A stretch of 64,000 nt of DNA from positions 27,614,785-27,678,784 of the forward strand of contig NC_053116.1 of NCBI RefSeq assembly GCF_010015445.1, in the 5' to 3' direction. Made by a program: the position numbers and the translations under genes. Origin of the DNA: Perca fluviatilis (taxonomy: Eukaryota; Chordata; Actinopteri; Perciformes; Percidae). The stretch's first letter is position 1; every line of letters begins with the position of its first letter. The notes beneath the pieces are model-generated. The model did no database searches. It had not been told where the DNA came from and saw only the letters and a program-made list of their open reading frames with translations. Positions 50,331 through 63,838 of this stretch are shown one piece after another.

Positions 50331-50439
50331 GATGTGGTAGAAAATGAGTGGAGGAGGAATGGGGGGTGAGGTAACAAAAACCCCTGAGTGAGGAGGAGCC
50401 AACAAAAAAGAGGGATGAGAGAAAAAGGAAAAAAGAGAA

Positions 50440-50476
50440 TTTTTTTTTTTGGAAAATCAAGGAGGGCACCCAGAGT

Positions 50477-50514
<38 letters not shown>

Positions 50515-50554
50515 TTTTTTTTTTGGAAGGGATTTTTTAAAGAGAGAGAAAAAA

Positions 50555-50585
<31 letters not shown>

Positions 50586-50592
50586 TGAGAGG

Positions 50593-50658
<66 letters not shown>

Positions 50659-50796
50659 TGTGTGTTTGAGAAGATGAGACAAAAAAAAAAAGTGTATGGT
50701 ATGGACAGGGAAGGAATGGATGTGAAGGGGGGGGGGGGGGGGGGAGAGAAAGAGAGAGAGGGGGGGGGGGGGGTGTGTGGGGGGGGGGTGTTTGTT

Positions 50797-50834
<38 letters not shown>

Positions 50835-51500
50835 TGTGTTTCTGTTTTTTTTTTTTGTGTGTGTGTGTGTGTATGTGTGTGTGTGTGCTTGTTTCAGTGT
50901 GTGTCCATCTGCATCTCCATGTGTTTGCCCTCTCTCTCCCTCTGTCTCTTTCACTGGCATTTACACTGCGAGCAGCCAGACAAACAGACGGCTGGGTGTA
51001 CAACCTGACCGACAGCCAATAAACAGAAGCCCTAAAGTCAGACAAGAAAGTAGAGATAGTAAAGAAAAGAAGAGAAGCCTAAAATGTCCACAGAGAATAC
51101 AGAGACACACATACGAAGACCAGAGATAAAGAAGAAAACAAAAAGAGGTGAATCTGACTAGAAATACAGAGAATAAGAGAGAGAATTTGGAGAAACACTT
51201 CACAGGGATAAAGTGGAAATACTTGCTCTCTGTCTCCCCTTCCTCCTCCTCTTCTTCTTCTTCCTCCTCCTGTTCTCAGGGGCTCGGCTGGAGTTGCATT
51301 CCAATGCGTCGTTCTCAATCCCCGTTACTCCCGGCAACACAGTTCCTTGATCTGGTCCCACGTCATGCAGGGCAGAGGAGGAGGAGGAGGAGGAGGAGGA
51401 GGAGGTGAAGGAGCCCTCAGGGGGGGAGGAGTGGAAGACAGGATTGATGGTCAGAGGGGGAGATGGTGAAGGAGGGGGGGGGGTGCAATGAGGAGGTTAA
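50440..51500. repeat. Homopolymer and simple-repeat low-complexity block
   Basis: Long T-runs (about 50478-50512 and 50597-50657), G-runs (50728-50785), GA, GT and GAGGAG tracts follow one another. The large open frames on both strands here are translations of these repeats. Run lengths are likely inexact. Confidence 0.9.
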
Positions 51501-51839
51501 GATGAAGGGAAGGTTAGAGAATAGTATAAGTAGAGACAGGAAATGCAAGGGGAGCAGTGAGAGGAGGCGAAGAAGAAGGTAAGAGAAAAGAGGGAGGGGG
51601 AGGATGGGGGGCGAAGAGAAGGAGAGAATGAGAGAAAAGGCCAAGATATGAAAGAAGACAGGAGGTGTGATGGGGCAGGAGGGAGGGGGACAGGAATGAG
51701 AAAAAAAAAAAAGGGGGGGAATTGGAGGACAAATTACAAAGACAAAGACAAAACAACAACACAGAAAAGAAGCAACACCATCATAAGAAAAAATAGAAAG
51801 ACACTAAAACTATCTGAATTGGAAAAATGATTTGATAAA

Positions 51840-52440
51840 TAAATTAGGATAATAAGGATGCAACAGAAAGTATTTTTTGTTCCAATTATATAAGGCACAA
51901 GTGAGTGGATTTTAAGGAAGTGCTGTAATTTGTTCCAGGAGTCAGGTGCACTAAAATAAAAAGCAAAGTTTTTCCAAGTTCGTGCTCGTGGAACATGAAG
52001 CAAATGCCAGTCAGCAGAGCGAGTCTGATAATGTCCCTCTGTGTAACAGTCAGAGAAGTTCTGTAAGGTAGTGTGGTAGTTTTCCAACTAGAGCCTTATA
52101 GATAAAGAGATAACAGTGAGTATCACGTTTCTCTTGGAGAGAAGACCACCCAACACTTTTAGATAAAATACACTGATGTGTACCATAGACATGACCGATT
52201 ATGAATCTCGAGGCAGAGTGATAGACTGAGTCCAGAGATTTAAGAGTTGAAGATGTCTATAAATCACATCACCAGTCCAAGACCAACATGAAAACTGACT
52301 CAACAACCCTTTTCCTACAAAACATGGGAAACATGCTTTTATTTCTGTAGAAATAGCCCTAACCGAAATTGAGCCCTGTGGAACACCTTTTGTTACTGTT
52401 AAAAACTCAGAATTGTAGCTTCCCATTTTAAGAAAAAAGT
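51840..52440 (-). mobile_element. Decayed LINE fragment with reverse-transcriptase motifs
   Basis: The minus strand reads, in broken frames, GSYNSEFLTVTKGVPQGSI (the VPQGS reverse-transcriptase motif, at about 52370-52430), then LKSLDSVYHSA and VGWSSLQ, then HVPRARTWKNFAFYFSAPDS and WNKLQHFLK (the LINE C-terminus). A deletion removed most of the segment between the VPQGS motif and the C-terminus. 5'-truncated and inactive. Confidence 0.65.
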
Positions 52441-52599
52441 GGACAAGTATGTGTGGGAGGAAGAAATAGGGGAAGGAGGTGCATAAGAAAGACAGGAAAT
52501 ACAGTATCCTGGGAGCGTTGAAGTCGTAGTACCCACAACCCTTCCCCCAGTCCTCATTCGAGATTATAATAAAATTACAAAGTAAAATCACTGTTAAGG

Positions 52600-54500
52600 A
52601 TCATTTGCTTCTCTCAAGGCCATTAAAGTCAGATGGGTTTGTTCTGAGCTGCCTGTTTCAATACAATTCAATAAAATAGAGTTAAATAGAGTAAAAGAGA
52701 AAGATGGATATAATAAAGATTGAGAGGGGACAGCACACATTGCTGACGTCACATTCGGAGAAGTGTGGCAATTGTTTTAAAATGCTTGCAATCTGGTATT
52801 GCAAGACGAAATACTGTAAAAATACAGACACCCACCTTAATGACTAATTAAGGGCGGACTAGATTCAGCATTCATAGATGTTGTGTGCCACTGGTGAGGA
52901 TGGAAATGTGATAAACCGTTTATCTGGTACTCCAAGTAAGGTGCAGCAAACAGGATTGTTGCAAATTATATTTATTGATCCATGTGTGAGAAGAGTGGGG
53001 GAGATGAAAAGGGATTATATGAGAGTTTAGAGGTCAACTCCTCTGGGTTTACCTGTATTTTTCACTGACTTGAAAACAATGAAAAGTATTCAGGTATTGT
53101 TATAATTTCTTTCTTTTCAGAGCTGGAAAGCCTTTAAGACAGCATCCAGACCACAACATGACCAAAAAACAGACTAATAAAATAATAATAGTGTTAATAG
53201 GTACAGTGGCTGACATATGATGATGTTTAACAACAATATGGTCCAGTATGGTTTAATTGTCACATTGCTCTAATAGTAAAAGAGATTGTATAGTATAGAG
53301 GAAGAAAAGAGAAGTTGGGCAATAGGAGGCAAGGAGGTTAGAGAAAGAAAAAATACAGGAGAGTAAATCCTTGAATAAAGACGAGGAGAGTTTAAAAAGG
53401 GGAAGCAGGTGTATGAAGAGAGGATCAGATGAGTTTCCTCATGTTGATGAAAGCCATTTAGATCCAAATGTCAAATGATGTTACTACCGAGATCTTATTC
53501 CATACCTCAAACACACCCACAGGTTTGTACGCTTCAGGACCCAGTGAGGACATAATGCATCACTTTGCCCCCAACCGTAACTTAAACCCCCACACCTACA
53601 GTACTGGTGTTAGACCACCAAATATGAAGGCTATTCCCAAATAAAATAAACAATGACTTCTGACATGTTCAGCACTGAATTGATGAACAAACTGTAACAT
53701 ATTTGATTTCAAAATTTGGAAATGCACTGCAGTTTCTCAGTTGCTGTTATAAGCAGAAATATGTAGGTTATGCATACAACAACAATCTACACCACTGAAA
53801 GGATGCAGACAAATTCAATTTCTTTCACATTAACACTTAAACAGCACTTTAAAACAGTAATGGACCTGTTGGAGGGCCTTTTGCATTGCTCATCACAACA
53901 AATAACTAAGTTGCCCTTCACACATCCTGATTATTTGTAAAATCAAACGTTTGTGGTGATACCAGTGGCTGTTTTGATCTTATAACCAGCTGATCACCGT
54001 AATACTGATTTAAAGACCTGGGGTCAGGTAGGTGTTTCTGGATGGTGCCATGCCAATGGTCCCATTATTATACAGTCCATTATTCTAAAACCCAAATAGT
54101 TCATGTACATGTTGATGATTGTTTACCATTTTCCTCTTAGTTTAGCTTACATTTGCTAATAGCATTTAACACAAAGTATATCTAACAAAAAGTAACTGAT
54201 GGGAATTAGTTTAGCAGAGATTCTGTCATGAATCAAACCAACCTTAACTAAGCACTTAACCTTAACTAAACTTATTGTAACCAAGCAGCAACCTCCTGTG
54301 CTGAAAAATAAAGGCAACATGGAAGTGTTCCTTGAATGATTACTTGAGGCTAGCTCCAGTCAATCCACATGGACCCCTAAGTTAACATGTCCAAACTTAC
54401 AGCATGTTTACAGCCTTGTACAAAAAACTATTTTGGTCTCTATAGTTAATTTCACCTCTTCATGACAATTGTTCGGGGGGTTAATGTTTTTTACAACTCA
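52600..54500. other. Intergenic, nothing recognised
   Basis: AT-rich DNA with no exon-like frames, RNA gene or clear repeat family that I could identify. Confidence 0.6.
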
Positions 54501-54509
54501 GCTGTTTGA

Positions 54510-55853
54510 AGGTCCCATTGCATGAAAATTTCACTTTATGAGGTTTTTTAACATTAATATGCATTCCCCAGCCTGCCTATGGTCCCCCAGTGACTAGAAA
54601 TGGTGATAGTTGTAATCCGAGCCCTGGGTATCCTGCTCTGGCTTTGAGAAAATGAAAGCTCAGATGGGCCGATCTGAAATCTTGCTCCTTATAAGGTCAT
54701 AAGGAGCAAGGTTACCTCCCCTTTCTCTGCTTTGCCTGCCCCGAGAATTTGGCCCACCCATGAGAGAGAGACATCATGGCTCTCAAACTAGTAAAGTGGC
54801 AGTTGGTCAAGGCCACACCCCCACCCTCCACCTTGCCCCCTCCTCCTCAATAGCTACAGATACAGAAATGGCACATACTAAGGGGCCATCCACACGGAAA
54901 CGTTTTTTTGTGCAAACGCACATGTTTTGCATCGTTTAGGCGACCGTCCAGACGAATCCTGCAAACGCACTGCCTGAAAACGCACTTTTTGAAACCTGGT
55001 CTCAGGGTGAAAAAATCCAAAACGGGCTCGCTTTGGCTTCGGTATGGATGGTGAATACGGATCCGTATCGATGATGTCATCGCCACACCCCTCTTTTACA
55101 CCCTCTCCCACGGCCGCTGACGCACACAACTGCGTTAAAGCTAAGCCAGCACATCCCATCTCCATGGTCAAACCAGCTCACTTCATCTAAATACTGTGTC
55201 TCTGCTCCCTGACCCTTCCCTCTGGATTCTACACAAGATATATTGCTAACGTTATGTAGCCAACGTCATTCATGGATCATTGATGTTTGTTTGACTGCCG
55301 ATGTTAGAGCTAGCTAACGTTAGCGCGCTAACGTTAGCTCGCTACTAGCGCGCTGCAATCATGCAAAATAAAAGGCAATCCAACAGCACATTACACAACG
55401 TAAACAAAGACACGTTTTCTTGCGGCAGCCTTTATAAAATGAGCAGTGGTAAAAGTGATTATAGTCCACGGATGTATTAAGACAACGTTATAATCTAGTC
55501 ATGTTATGATAGGAAGTGGAAATGACTATGCTCTTCTTCTCCGTTTTTGGTGAATTTCTGTAGCAGAAACAGCGGCGCCTATAGGCCTGGAATATGAAGT
55601 AGCGTGTTGAGTCATTTACAAGTGGATTCGTTTGGACGCAACTTTTCTTGAAACAAATCCAGGGAAGACGGGTAAAAAAAAGATCGTTTTGGTACGTGTG
55701 GACGGGGCCTAAGGAAAGCTCATTGTGGGACTGGCTCTAGTGGCTGTAATTCTGCACCAAGGCTGAATTTCGGGAAAAAGACTTCAGATACAGTATTAGG
55801 GGACCACTAAGGTCTATATAAAAGCATCCAAAGAGCACCATGTCATGGGACCT
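54510..55853. mobile_element. TTAA-flanked MITE, split by a nested insertion
   Basis: Inverted ends AGGTCCCATTGCATG and CATGTCATGGGACCT, flanked by TTGA (54506-54509) and TTAA (55854-55857), one mismatch from a TTAA duplication (piggyBac or Kolobok type). The two arms together are about 520 bp of a dispersed fish repeat with no coding capacity. The nested element occupies 54884-55708. Confidence 0.65.
54884..55708. mobile_element. Nested element with GGCC...CCACAC inverted ends
   Basis: The left end is GGCCATCCACACGGAAACG; the right end CGTGTGGACGGGGC is a diverged complement. CTAAGG is duplicated on both sides (54878-54883 and 55709-55714). The interior contains palindromic GCTAACGTTAGC strings at about 55310-55345 and a CpG-containing stretch. 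It is probably hAT-like but the class is uncertain. Confidence 0.6.
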
Positions 55854-56209
55854 TTAAATTATGGCTTAAAGGATATGCATAATTAAGGGCGTGCCACTTT
55901 GAGTGACGGATGGCTGCCCTCACAGGAGACTGTAGACTTCATTCGGCCCGCCTCAGCTCCATCCACATTCCACCTATTTGCCCATTTTTGGATTAGCTGG
56001 AAGTTAGCTTCTGTGCTACTTTGAGCTTCATTTTGGCTCTTCAGAAACCTATGGGTGCCTAACAAAACCAAACCGTCACAAGATTTATTTCCCAACAGTG
56101 ATGTGTAATGGTTTAGGAGGGCACAGACGAATGATATTGTGCTGCATATGTGGCATCAGATCAGAAAACACAAATGTGTGTCATTCTAGAGGACTTGTTT
56201 TCTAGAAAC

Positions 56210-56465
56210 CATTAATGTCTATCCAAACATTGTGGCAATCCATCAAGCAGATGTTGAGATATATTTTACAGCATAAGTGAAAACTTTGACTTTCTGGTGC
56301 CGCGAGAGGAAAAATTATGGGGCCCACCAAAGTTATTACTTTTTATCCTGTGGGGACCATAAATGTTTGTACCAAATTTCATGGCATTCCACATAGTTGT
56401 TAAGATATTTCAGTCCAGACTAAAGTTGTGGACTGACATTTCCATCCCCAGGAGCCATACAATAG
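56210..56465 (+). mobile_element. Interspersed fish repeat, second copy
   Basis: Strings such as CACCAAAGTTATTA, TGTGGGGACCATAAATGTTT, ACCAAATTTCATGGCATTCC and GTTAAGATATTTCAGTC correspond to the family at 15360-15672 but extend further at the 3' end. Confidence 0.55.
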
Positions 56466-56499
56466 GGTGGCAAAAAAAAGAAGCCAAGCAATCTGAGGG

Positions 56500-58380
56500 A
56501 AAGCATTGCTAGTTATTTTTTACATTTTCTTCGATTTTTTGTTTTGAGTTTATAAACACATTTTACTCTGACTTATTAGTTGGTACACATGCATTAGCAA
56601 CTGTTGTAAAAAGGCCATAATGTGTAGAAGGCTGGTCTGTACTGTGAATATGGATTTGATGCATCAAGTGGCGGTGAAGCATAACCAAGATTTTACAGCT
56701 GTAATCAAACATGTAGTCAGTCTGGAAATGATGGGAATTTTAATTCCTTAGCATCTGCAAAGAAAACTACTCCCACATCTTAGCAGAGTTAGATAAAACA
56801 CGATGTACCGTAAGATATATAGATTTCACTTATTTTTTGTAAGTAATCTTACAAAGTGATCGTCGGAGAAGGATATGCAGGTCAGTTCACCCCATTAGAA
56901 AGATTTACTTGATAAAAGTGTCTATTATCACACAGGTGTGGTTCTACTAAGGCTGTGTGTTTTCATATATTACATCTATTGTTACAAATGATAATTTTTG
57001 GAAGACCAGAATGATAATGCAAAGAAGAAACACACAGAAGATAAAGAAGAAAGGCTGTGTCTTTTGATAATTGCTTTAGGTTTTTAATCCTTTGAAAAAA
57101 GAACAGAAAGAATTAGGTTTTAATGTTTCCTATAAACTCTGGCTGCCTTCGCCCTACTGTGGCACGCTCTGTGATTACCCACAAAACATTAGTGGAGAGA
57201 AGGTGAGCGAGGAGAAGTGAGAAAAGATTGAAACAGGTGAGAGAAAAAACACAGCAGAAAATAAATAGTGCGAGGCAGAATTGAACACAACAGAAGAGAA
57301 TAGGCTGCAATAGAAAAATACAAAATATGAATAGGCCCTTGATAATATTCCCACTCTATCTGCCTGTCAGTGGGACATCATTGATATTCTGGGGAGAGCT
57401 CCCTTTCTAGCAGCACATATCAAAAGGCAGTGTTATGATCAATAAATATGCCATGGGAATCAAAGCTTTTTTTCTTTGATAGCATTGGTCATTTGCCCAG
57501 AAATGTTTGGAAGTGGGAGCCAGCTTTGAACGCAGTCTGGTATGAGTCACTGGTTACATTTACAAGAGAGCAGAAAATCAGATTTTTAACCTTTTGTGGT
57601 TCAGCTGATCCTCTTGACGTTGTCTCAACGGGGGATAATAAGAGGCTGGGCGGCTCGTCCCCGCATAGACAGCCTTGAAAAGAACAGTTGTAAAAAAGAA
57701 AGTTGGGATTGATTGTAAAAAATGTCTATAAACAGCTTGAACCTTTTGACGTTTTGATTGATAATACTGCAGTAATAACAGATTGTGTGACATTTCTGAG
57801 TTAACCTGTGGGTTTAGGACTGATTGAATTTTTGGAGCAGCATGAAAATGGTGTATATAAAAATCTCTGAGGAAAGACTGAGCAGTGGAAATATTTCCTG
57901 GACCAGTGCTGTAAAGACCATATATCAGCAAAAATAACATAAGTATTTTTAACAATGCAGTTGTTCACACAGAGTGCTTTGAATACTATTCTTTGGTAGA
58001 GCATTAAAGGAAGAGCTGATATCACCATTTAAGAGTTGACAGCCAAATAGCATTAAACAATAATTGCATTCACCAAGTCCGTCGTCAAAAAATCAAATCT
58101 GGGAGTCAGGAATGGAAAACTCCATCTGCTGAGGAAGATTGCATGATATAATTCAAAGCTCTACCCAAACTAACAAAAGTCAAACAAACCAAATTGTGAA
58201 TGTATACACACTGATTTTTTAGAGTTCTACTGAAATGATTGAAAGCAAATGGCTATCTCCAAGTTCAACACGTGTGCTTTGGGATTTTTTTTGTTTTTCT
58301 TGTAGCTTATACATGATTCATAGTTAATGGGCTAAAAGATACAAAATCACAGGAATCATCCTCCATTCCATCTTTTCATC
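56500..58380. other. Intergenic, no gene seen
   Basis: AT-rich DNA. Short open frames lack splice-site pairs and motifs. Nothing I can name. Confidence 0.6.
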
Positions 58381-58390
58381 ACTTAACCTG

Positions 58391-58640
58391 ATCTGGCTCA
58401 CTGTGGCCCAGATGTCTCTCTACCCAGCCACATCCTTCAGCTCCTCCAGAGGCATCCTGAGAGGTTCCAAGAAGTCCCATGGGATACATAATCCTGCAGG
58501 GTACTTTTGGTCTAGGCCAGAATTTTCTTCCCAGACACGATAGGGGCCATCCTGCTTAGATGCCCAATCTACAGGATATAAACTGCTTCTTTTCAGTTGT
58601 TCTACTCTTAGTCCCTCACCGTGTCTGGTGACCCCAGCCT
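58391..58640. mobile_element. Decayed LINE-like fragment
   Basis: Strings such as CATCCTTCAGCTCCTCCAGA, GGCATCCTGAGAGGTTCC, TAGATGCCC and GGTGACCCCAGCCTACGGGT recall the conserved region of a common fish LINE of RTE/Rex type, heavily mutated. Recognition is from memory and weak. Confidence 0.35.
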
Positions 58641-58649
58641 ACGGGTGAA

Positions 58650-61600
58650 GCTCATTTGGGTAGTATGGTCCTTTAAAACCAAAAAATAGAATAGCCAACG
58701 TGAAATAGCTGTTGAATAGTGTTGTTTGCAACTTCATGGGTGATTCATTTTGAAATCATACACTCCTTCCTAAATAAGCTTTTGACTCTATCTTAAATAA
58801 ATACTATTTTGCATTAGACATAGACCCTCTCCCTTTATATATCCATTATTATGTCTTCTTGGAAGCCCATTGCCCTCCTCCACCTTTTCTTTACAGATGA
58901 GCTTTCATCGCAAATAAGATCAAAACTTCATTTATTTTTTTTATTTTTTATTTTTTTATACGCACTGCTGAGTCGTATCAAAGGTCTGCTGATGTCCATT
59001 TCTGAAGAGGTGATCAGTCCCAACGGCTGCTCATCACACTTCTATTAGCACTGGAGCCAATTGCGCCTGCAATTACTATCACTGTCATGGCGGACACAAG
59101 TGGCACAATCCTGGTGATTAGAGACAAGCTTTGGCATACTTTCATGGAAATGCAGACACAAACACACAGGCACACAGACACACACACACACATTTGGTAG
59201 TTGTAACTTGGCTAAGTGGATGCTCCATCGCTGTGCTAAACTCAGCCACCTGCTGCCGTCTCCGTACCTTCGCTTCAGGCAGGAACATAACAGTGCCTGA
59301 GACATTAGACATTAGTCATTAATTGAGCTTAATCTTCTCATTGTTTAATTGTCTGAGACCAACCCAATGATTATTCCAAACTCAAGTGCACTAAACACCT
59401 GGCTGCAATAAACGTGAAGCAATGAGTTTCTTAAGCTACGGATGATGACTGGAAATGGGTCAAGGGCTCTCCTCTGCTCGGTCCAGGTGTGACGAGAGCA
59501 GGTAACTTTTAATGAGCCCGGTACAAGGCTGAACTTGAATCCATGGCTTAAAACTTTATAAACACATATTCAGAGCTTATGGAAAGTCAGTCTGTTTATC
59601 ACTATCCTATAAAACTCAAATTTTACAAATTCAAATTCAAATTCAAGTCTATTTTAGGTCCAATTTATTGTTAAAATTAGAATCAGTATTGGCTTTTAGG
59701 AATAAAGACAGACACCGTTATTGTCCTCACATCCGTAGTATAACAGAAGTGTGTGTTTGTGCCTAGAGCAAAACTGCAATTACCACAACTATGACATAGT
59801 TGTTTGGCCGGACAGTGACTGTTGGCTAAAATCTCCAGGATTTATTGGGTAAGTGTGTGCTCACACATACATTCACACATGTATTCTATTGAGTTGGCAG
59901 GTAACTGAAGCAGCCATTGATGGTCAGATCGAATGGAGGGCCATGCGGATGGAGGGATGGAGTGTGGGGTGATAAGAGGAGGGATGCATGTGGCCGGGTG
60001 GTGGGGGTTTTGAGGGTTATTGGGTGGACGACTGCCCACCCTTTGTGCTCCAAATCCGGGGGAATCTGCTGGCTATTGTGGTTCCCTGCTTGTTCACCAG
60101 CCAGAGAGCTGAGAGAGGGGATTTCAGCTCCACAGAGCCGATGACTAGAAGGTTTTTTTCAAAATCGTTCTCTCTGGGTTTCTCTCTTGCTCTTTTATCC
60201 TCTCTGTCTTTTCTCGCTGTCTCTCCGCTTTGTTCTGGATGCAGTGCACAGTCAGCCCCGGCCAGCTATAGTACAGTAATCTGTGGGTGACCGAGGTTAG
60301 TGATCCAGTTCTGGGGTCTGATTCAGGTTTCAGGGGTAGCACCAGTGTCTACTGAGAAACACGTGCTGCAGCTTATGATGAGTTTAGGCGAAGCAGTTCA
60401 GTGATACGTTTTGTCTAGATCAACAAGTGAGGCAGAAATAGCTTTGGATTCATTTAGACAAGTCTATTTTTGTTGAGTCAAAAGCTTATCCTTTTATTAC
60501 CTGCACAGCACTGTTTCCCCCCAAATCGTCAGCGTGGAGAAGCCTCTGAAACAGCATGTAGATTGTCACACATCAAACAACTCTCAGCTGAAACCAATAC
60601 TAATGAGATTCTTTCAGGTGGGTTGGCTGTCTCAAGGAGGAGTGATGCACTGATGCTACTGGACAAACCTATTTAATATCAGATTCAAATCTCCTCCCAG
60701 AGATTCTGTTTACAGTGATATTCATTTTCAAGAAAACATGGCTTTACTGTTTTGAGCGTCCTGTAGTTGCTTGAATGGACTTTTTCTTGTTTCCGCTGTA
60801 CTGTAGCATCATGCAGGCCTTTATGTACCGTACATATTACTAATGCAGGATATCACTGCAGTTTACATTATATAAGATATTAAGGAGACAACAACAATCT
60901 CTGGTGGTCATATTATACATGTTCAATGATAAGGAAACAGACAATGTAACACAAAGTTGGAAGCAAATGCTGAAAAAATATTTGAACAGCTAATCAGGGT
61001 GTCCACCGCAGACTTAGGGAGGTTAAAATATTTCCTGACATGGGAGCCAAAGCATTGATCTAAAACTATATTTGAGCATGTTGGACAGTTGTAAGCGGAG
61101 CAGAAAAGCATCTCTGTGGGCGACAAGTTAGAAAACAAATGGGGCTTCCTGGTGGTTTTGGTGTATCAGTGCAGTTGTGTTTGCGTGTGGATTTGGTTCC
61201 AGTCTCGTGCTGGGCTGTCGCGTCTCTCTGCTCCATTTCCTGTCTCTCTGCTCTGTGGGCTGTTGCTGGGCCTGGAGAAAGGGATAAAGAGGGAGGTGGG
61301 ATGCCCGCTCTCCTTTAAAATGACAGAGACGTAACATGAATCAGTGGTTCATGATGAGGGGAGGGAGGGGTTAAATCACTCCAGTAATCACAGGGACGAC
61401 GGTCCAACAGCATGTAGTTTTTCATTGGGGTTGTAACCTGTTGGCAAAATAAAATATAACCCTGAGAAGAACTGGCATTACATTATGAGTCTTTTGAAGT
61501 TTTCAGAGAGTGATCATTAAGCAATGGCAATATTTTCTTGGTGAAAGTAAGGCTAACGTCATCCTCTGAAGACCTCCTCGAGGCTGGGATTCATGCAGAG

Positions 61601-62310
61601 ACGTAAAGTTAAAAAAACAACTTGGTCAAATCAGATCTGTCTTTGATGAGAATGACCACTGAAAGGAAAGAGGAGAGAAAGATGAAAAGTGAGACAGAAG
61701 AAGGGAGGGGAGGAAAGAGGGAGCAAGAATGTAAAAGCAAATTGAGGGAAATAAAAAGTAAAAAAAAAAAGAGTACTGTGTTGATATGTTGTGATGGATG
61801 GAGACAAAGAAAAAGAAAGAAAGTAGTATAAAAGAAATGCAACCCAGTGGTTGCAATACATTTAAGAGTGTCTTCGCAGTTATGCTGCAGATAGGAGAGA
61901 CAGAGGGGAGAAAAGAGACAATATAAACAATCTATCCAAGGAAAGAAGGAGGGGTCCACCTGAAATCATGGGAAAAGAGTGAGAATAGTAGAGTCACAAA
62001 AAGGCATTAATTACAATAATCGAAGCAAACCGAGAAAGACTGAAACAATGAAATTCTATGAGCACGACAGGAAAGCGGGCTGAACTGAAAGTCTCAAACA
62101 TCGAATCTGACAACAAAGTGAGAATAAGAATGAATTTAAAGAAAGAAACTGTGAACCAGCATGTGAAGTGGAACGAAAAAACGCATTGGAACAGCAAGAT
62201 GAACCTGCAGGAGGAGAGACCGAGACAACAAGCGGTGATACATTAAACTTTTAACTGGAAACTGAAGGAGCTGAAACAGCGCAATGTAAAGAAAAAATAG
62301 AAGAATAAGG
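58650..62310. other. Intergenic, no gene seen
   Basis: Contains a short CA tract at about 59150-59190, an AATTCA-type tail-like repeat near 59630-59650 and purine-rich tracts at 61650-61950. None of the frames shows a family motif or paired splice sites. Confidence 0.55.
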
Positions 62311-62318
62311 CATTGGAA

Positions 62319-62322
<4 letters not shown>

Positions 62323-62406
<84 letters not shown>
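62323..62406. repeat. Poly(T) tract of about 84 bp
   Basis: Uninterrupted T-run. On the minus strand it could be a retroelement poly(A) tail, but no adjoining element is recognised. Run length is likely imprecise. Confidence 0.9.
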
Positions 62407-62407
<1 letters not shown>

Positions 62408-63689
62408 GTTTGGAAGGAGCAGGACTGCATGGCTGAGCAATTCCTGTCCAGTTGGCTGGTTGGCTGTGAGTGTGTACGGTAGGGGGTCCCAGGGAGAGCT
62501 TTGATCATTACCGAGTGTGACAGAAGAGTTCTGACAGAGAGGTAACCCCCCAACCTAACACACACACACGTACCAGTAACAACATCACCATGACCACTAA
62601 TGTTACTCCTATACCCGGAGATGTAGCAGAAAGTGAACCTAAAGTCAGTTTACCTGCTTTTTAGGTTAGGACTATTTTTGCTTCATCTGACTTATTTCTC
62701 AAATTAGGGCTCAAACTAACAAATGTTGCCACTGTAATTTACCTGCAAGTTATTTGTAATTAACTTATTTTGTCCAATTGGTTAAAAACCTCATCGATTT
62801 TCAATTTACAATGGGAGAAAGGGAGCAGGGCCAGTAAATAAATGTTCACATCTAACAAGCCATTACAAGACCATTTTATTTGACATCGCTGAACAAACTG
62901 CCATTGTTCATTGTAATGAAATGAAGGAATATATCACCCAAAGTCAAAGTTATGAAGCTGCACAACAAGAATGCTGTGTAAAGACACAGACTCTTTCTCA
63001 CACATATGCTTATGTCACACACGTGATTCTACACAAAAACTCACACTAAGACATAAATACATCCACTATCCAACTATTTATGTTGCAGACATATGCACCA
63101 TTTCTAATTTAAAGGCACACTATGCAGTTTACGTTTTTGTCAAACAGCTACCCCTAGAGTCGCTGTGGAGTACTTGTATTTAATGTTACTGTCGTAAATA
63201 CCACTCACGCAGAGAGAAAACAGAATGACATATGGTGATACCTCATAATAGCAGTGTTAGAACTGATACATATTATATATAATAAAGCTTCACTCCAGAT
63301 GTAGTGTCGAAAAGAAGTGACCAGTATTACAGAGAGTACCCCTAAACGCCTTAAAATAATGGCCAGGATCTCCGGGAAAAGGCACGATATGTGTGTCTCC
63401 ATTTCAAACATCACTGCAGGTTGACTCCTTTTAGCAGCAGAGGTTGATTGTGGCTCGGCAAGGTTAGCTAATGTCTGCTAGCATACGTACAGGCTAACTA
63501 TAGCCAGTTAGCTTTGTGTGTAACGTAACAAAAACAACGTGGACGCAGATATAGGAAAACTCCGAAGGCAATCGTAATATTTACCTAGCAGGCTAATGCT
63601 GTTGCGCTAACGTTAGCAAACATCGGCGTAGCGTTAGCTAGCTGTATAAACTTGTGAAAAGTCGAACAACATCCTGTCCAAGCTGTGTT

Positions 63690-63838
63690 TCACTTTCCCT
63701 CTGATATTATTATAAACATAATAAAGACATCTGGACTCGGTCGAGACCAAAAGCCATATTTGGCAAGACCAGTGGCAGAGACCGAGACGAGTCCGAGACC
63801 ATAGAAAAAAACGTCTCGAGTCGAGTACTGCAGCCCTA
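63690..63838. mobile_element. hAT-like MITE end (GTACTGCAGCCCTA)
   Basis: Ends TCGAGTACTGCAGCCCTA after repeated GAGACCGAGACGAGTC-type strings, matching the terminal part of a common fish hAT MITE. The opposite end is not found within the window, so it is a fragment. Confidence 0.5.

Noticed and set aside
50005..51408. Large frames on both strands rich in poly-Lys, poly-Phe and Ser/Leu
   Set aside because: They translate homopolymer and GA/GT tracts; no motif or splice structure.
59842..60290. Overlapping 65-100 codon frames
   Set aside because: No family motif, no splice pairing, and similar frames on both strands; best explained by chance in a locally GC-richer stretch.
62243..62565. Poly-Lys/poly-Phe frames
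   Set aside because: They translate the 84-bp T-run.
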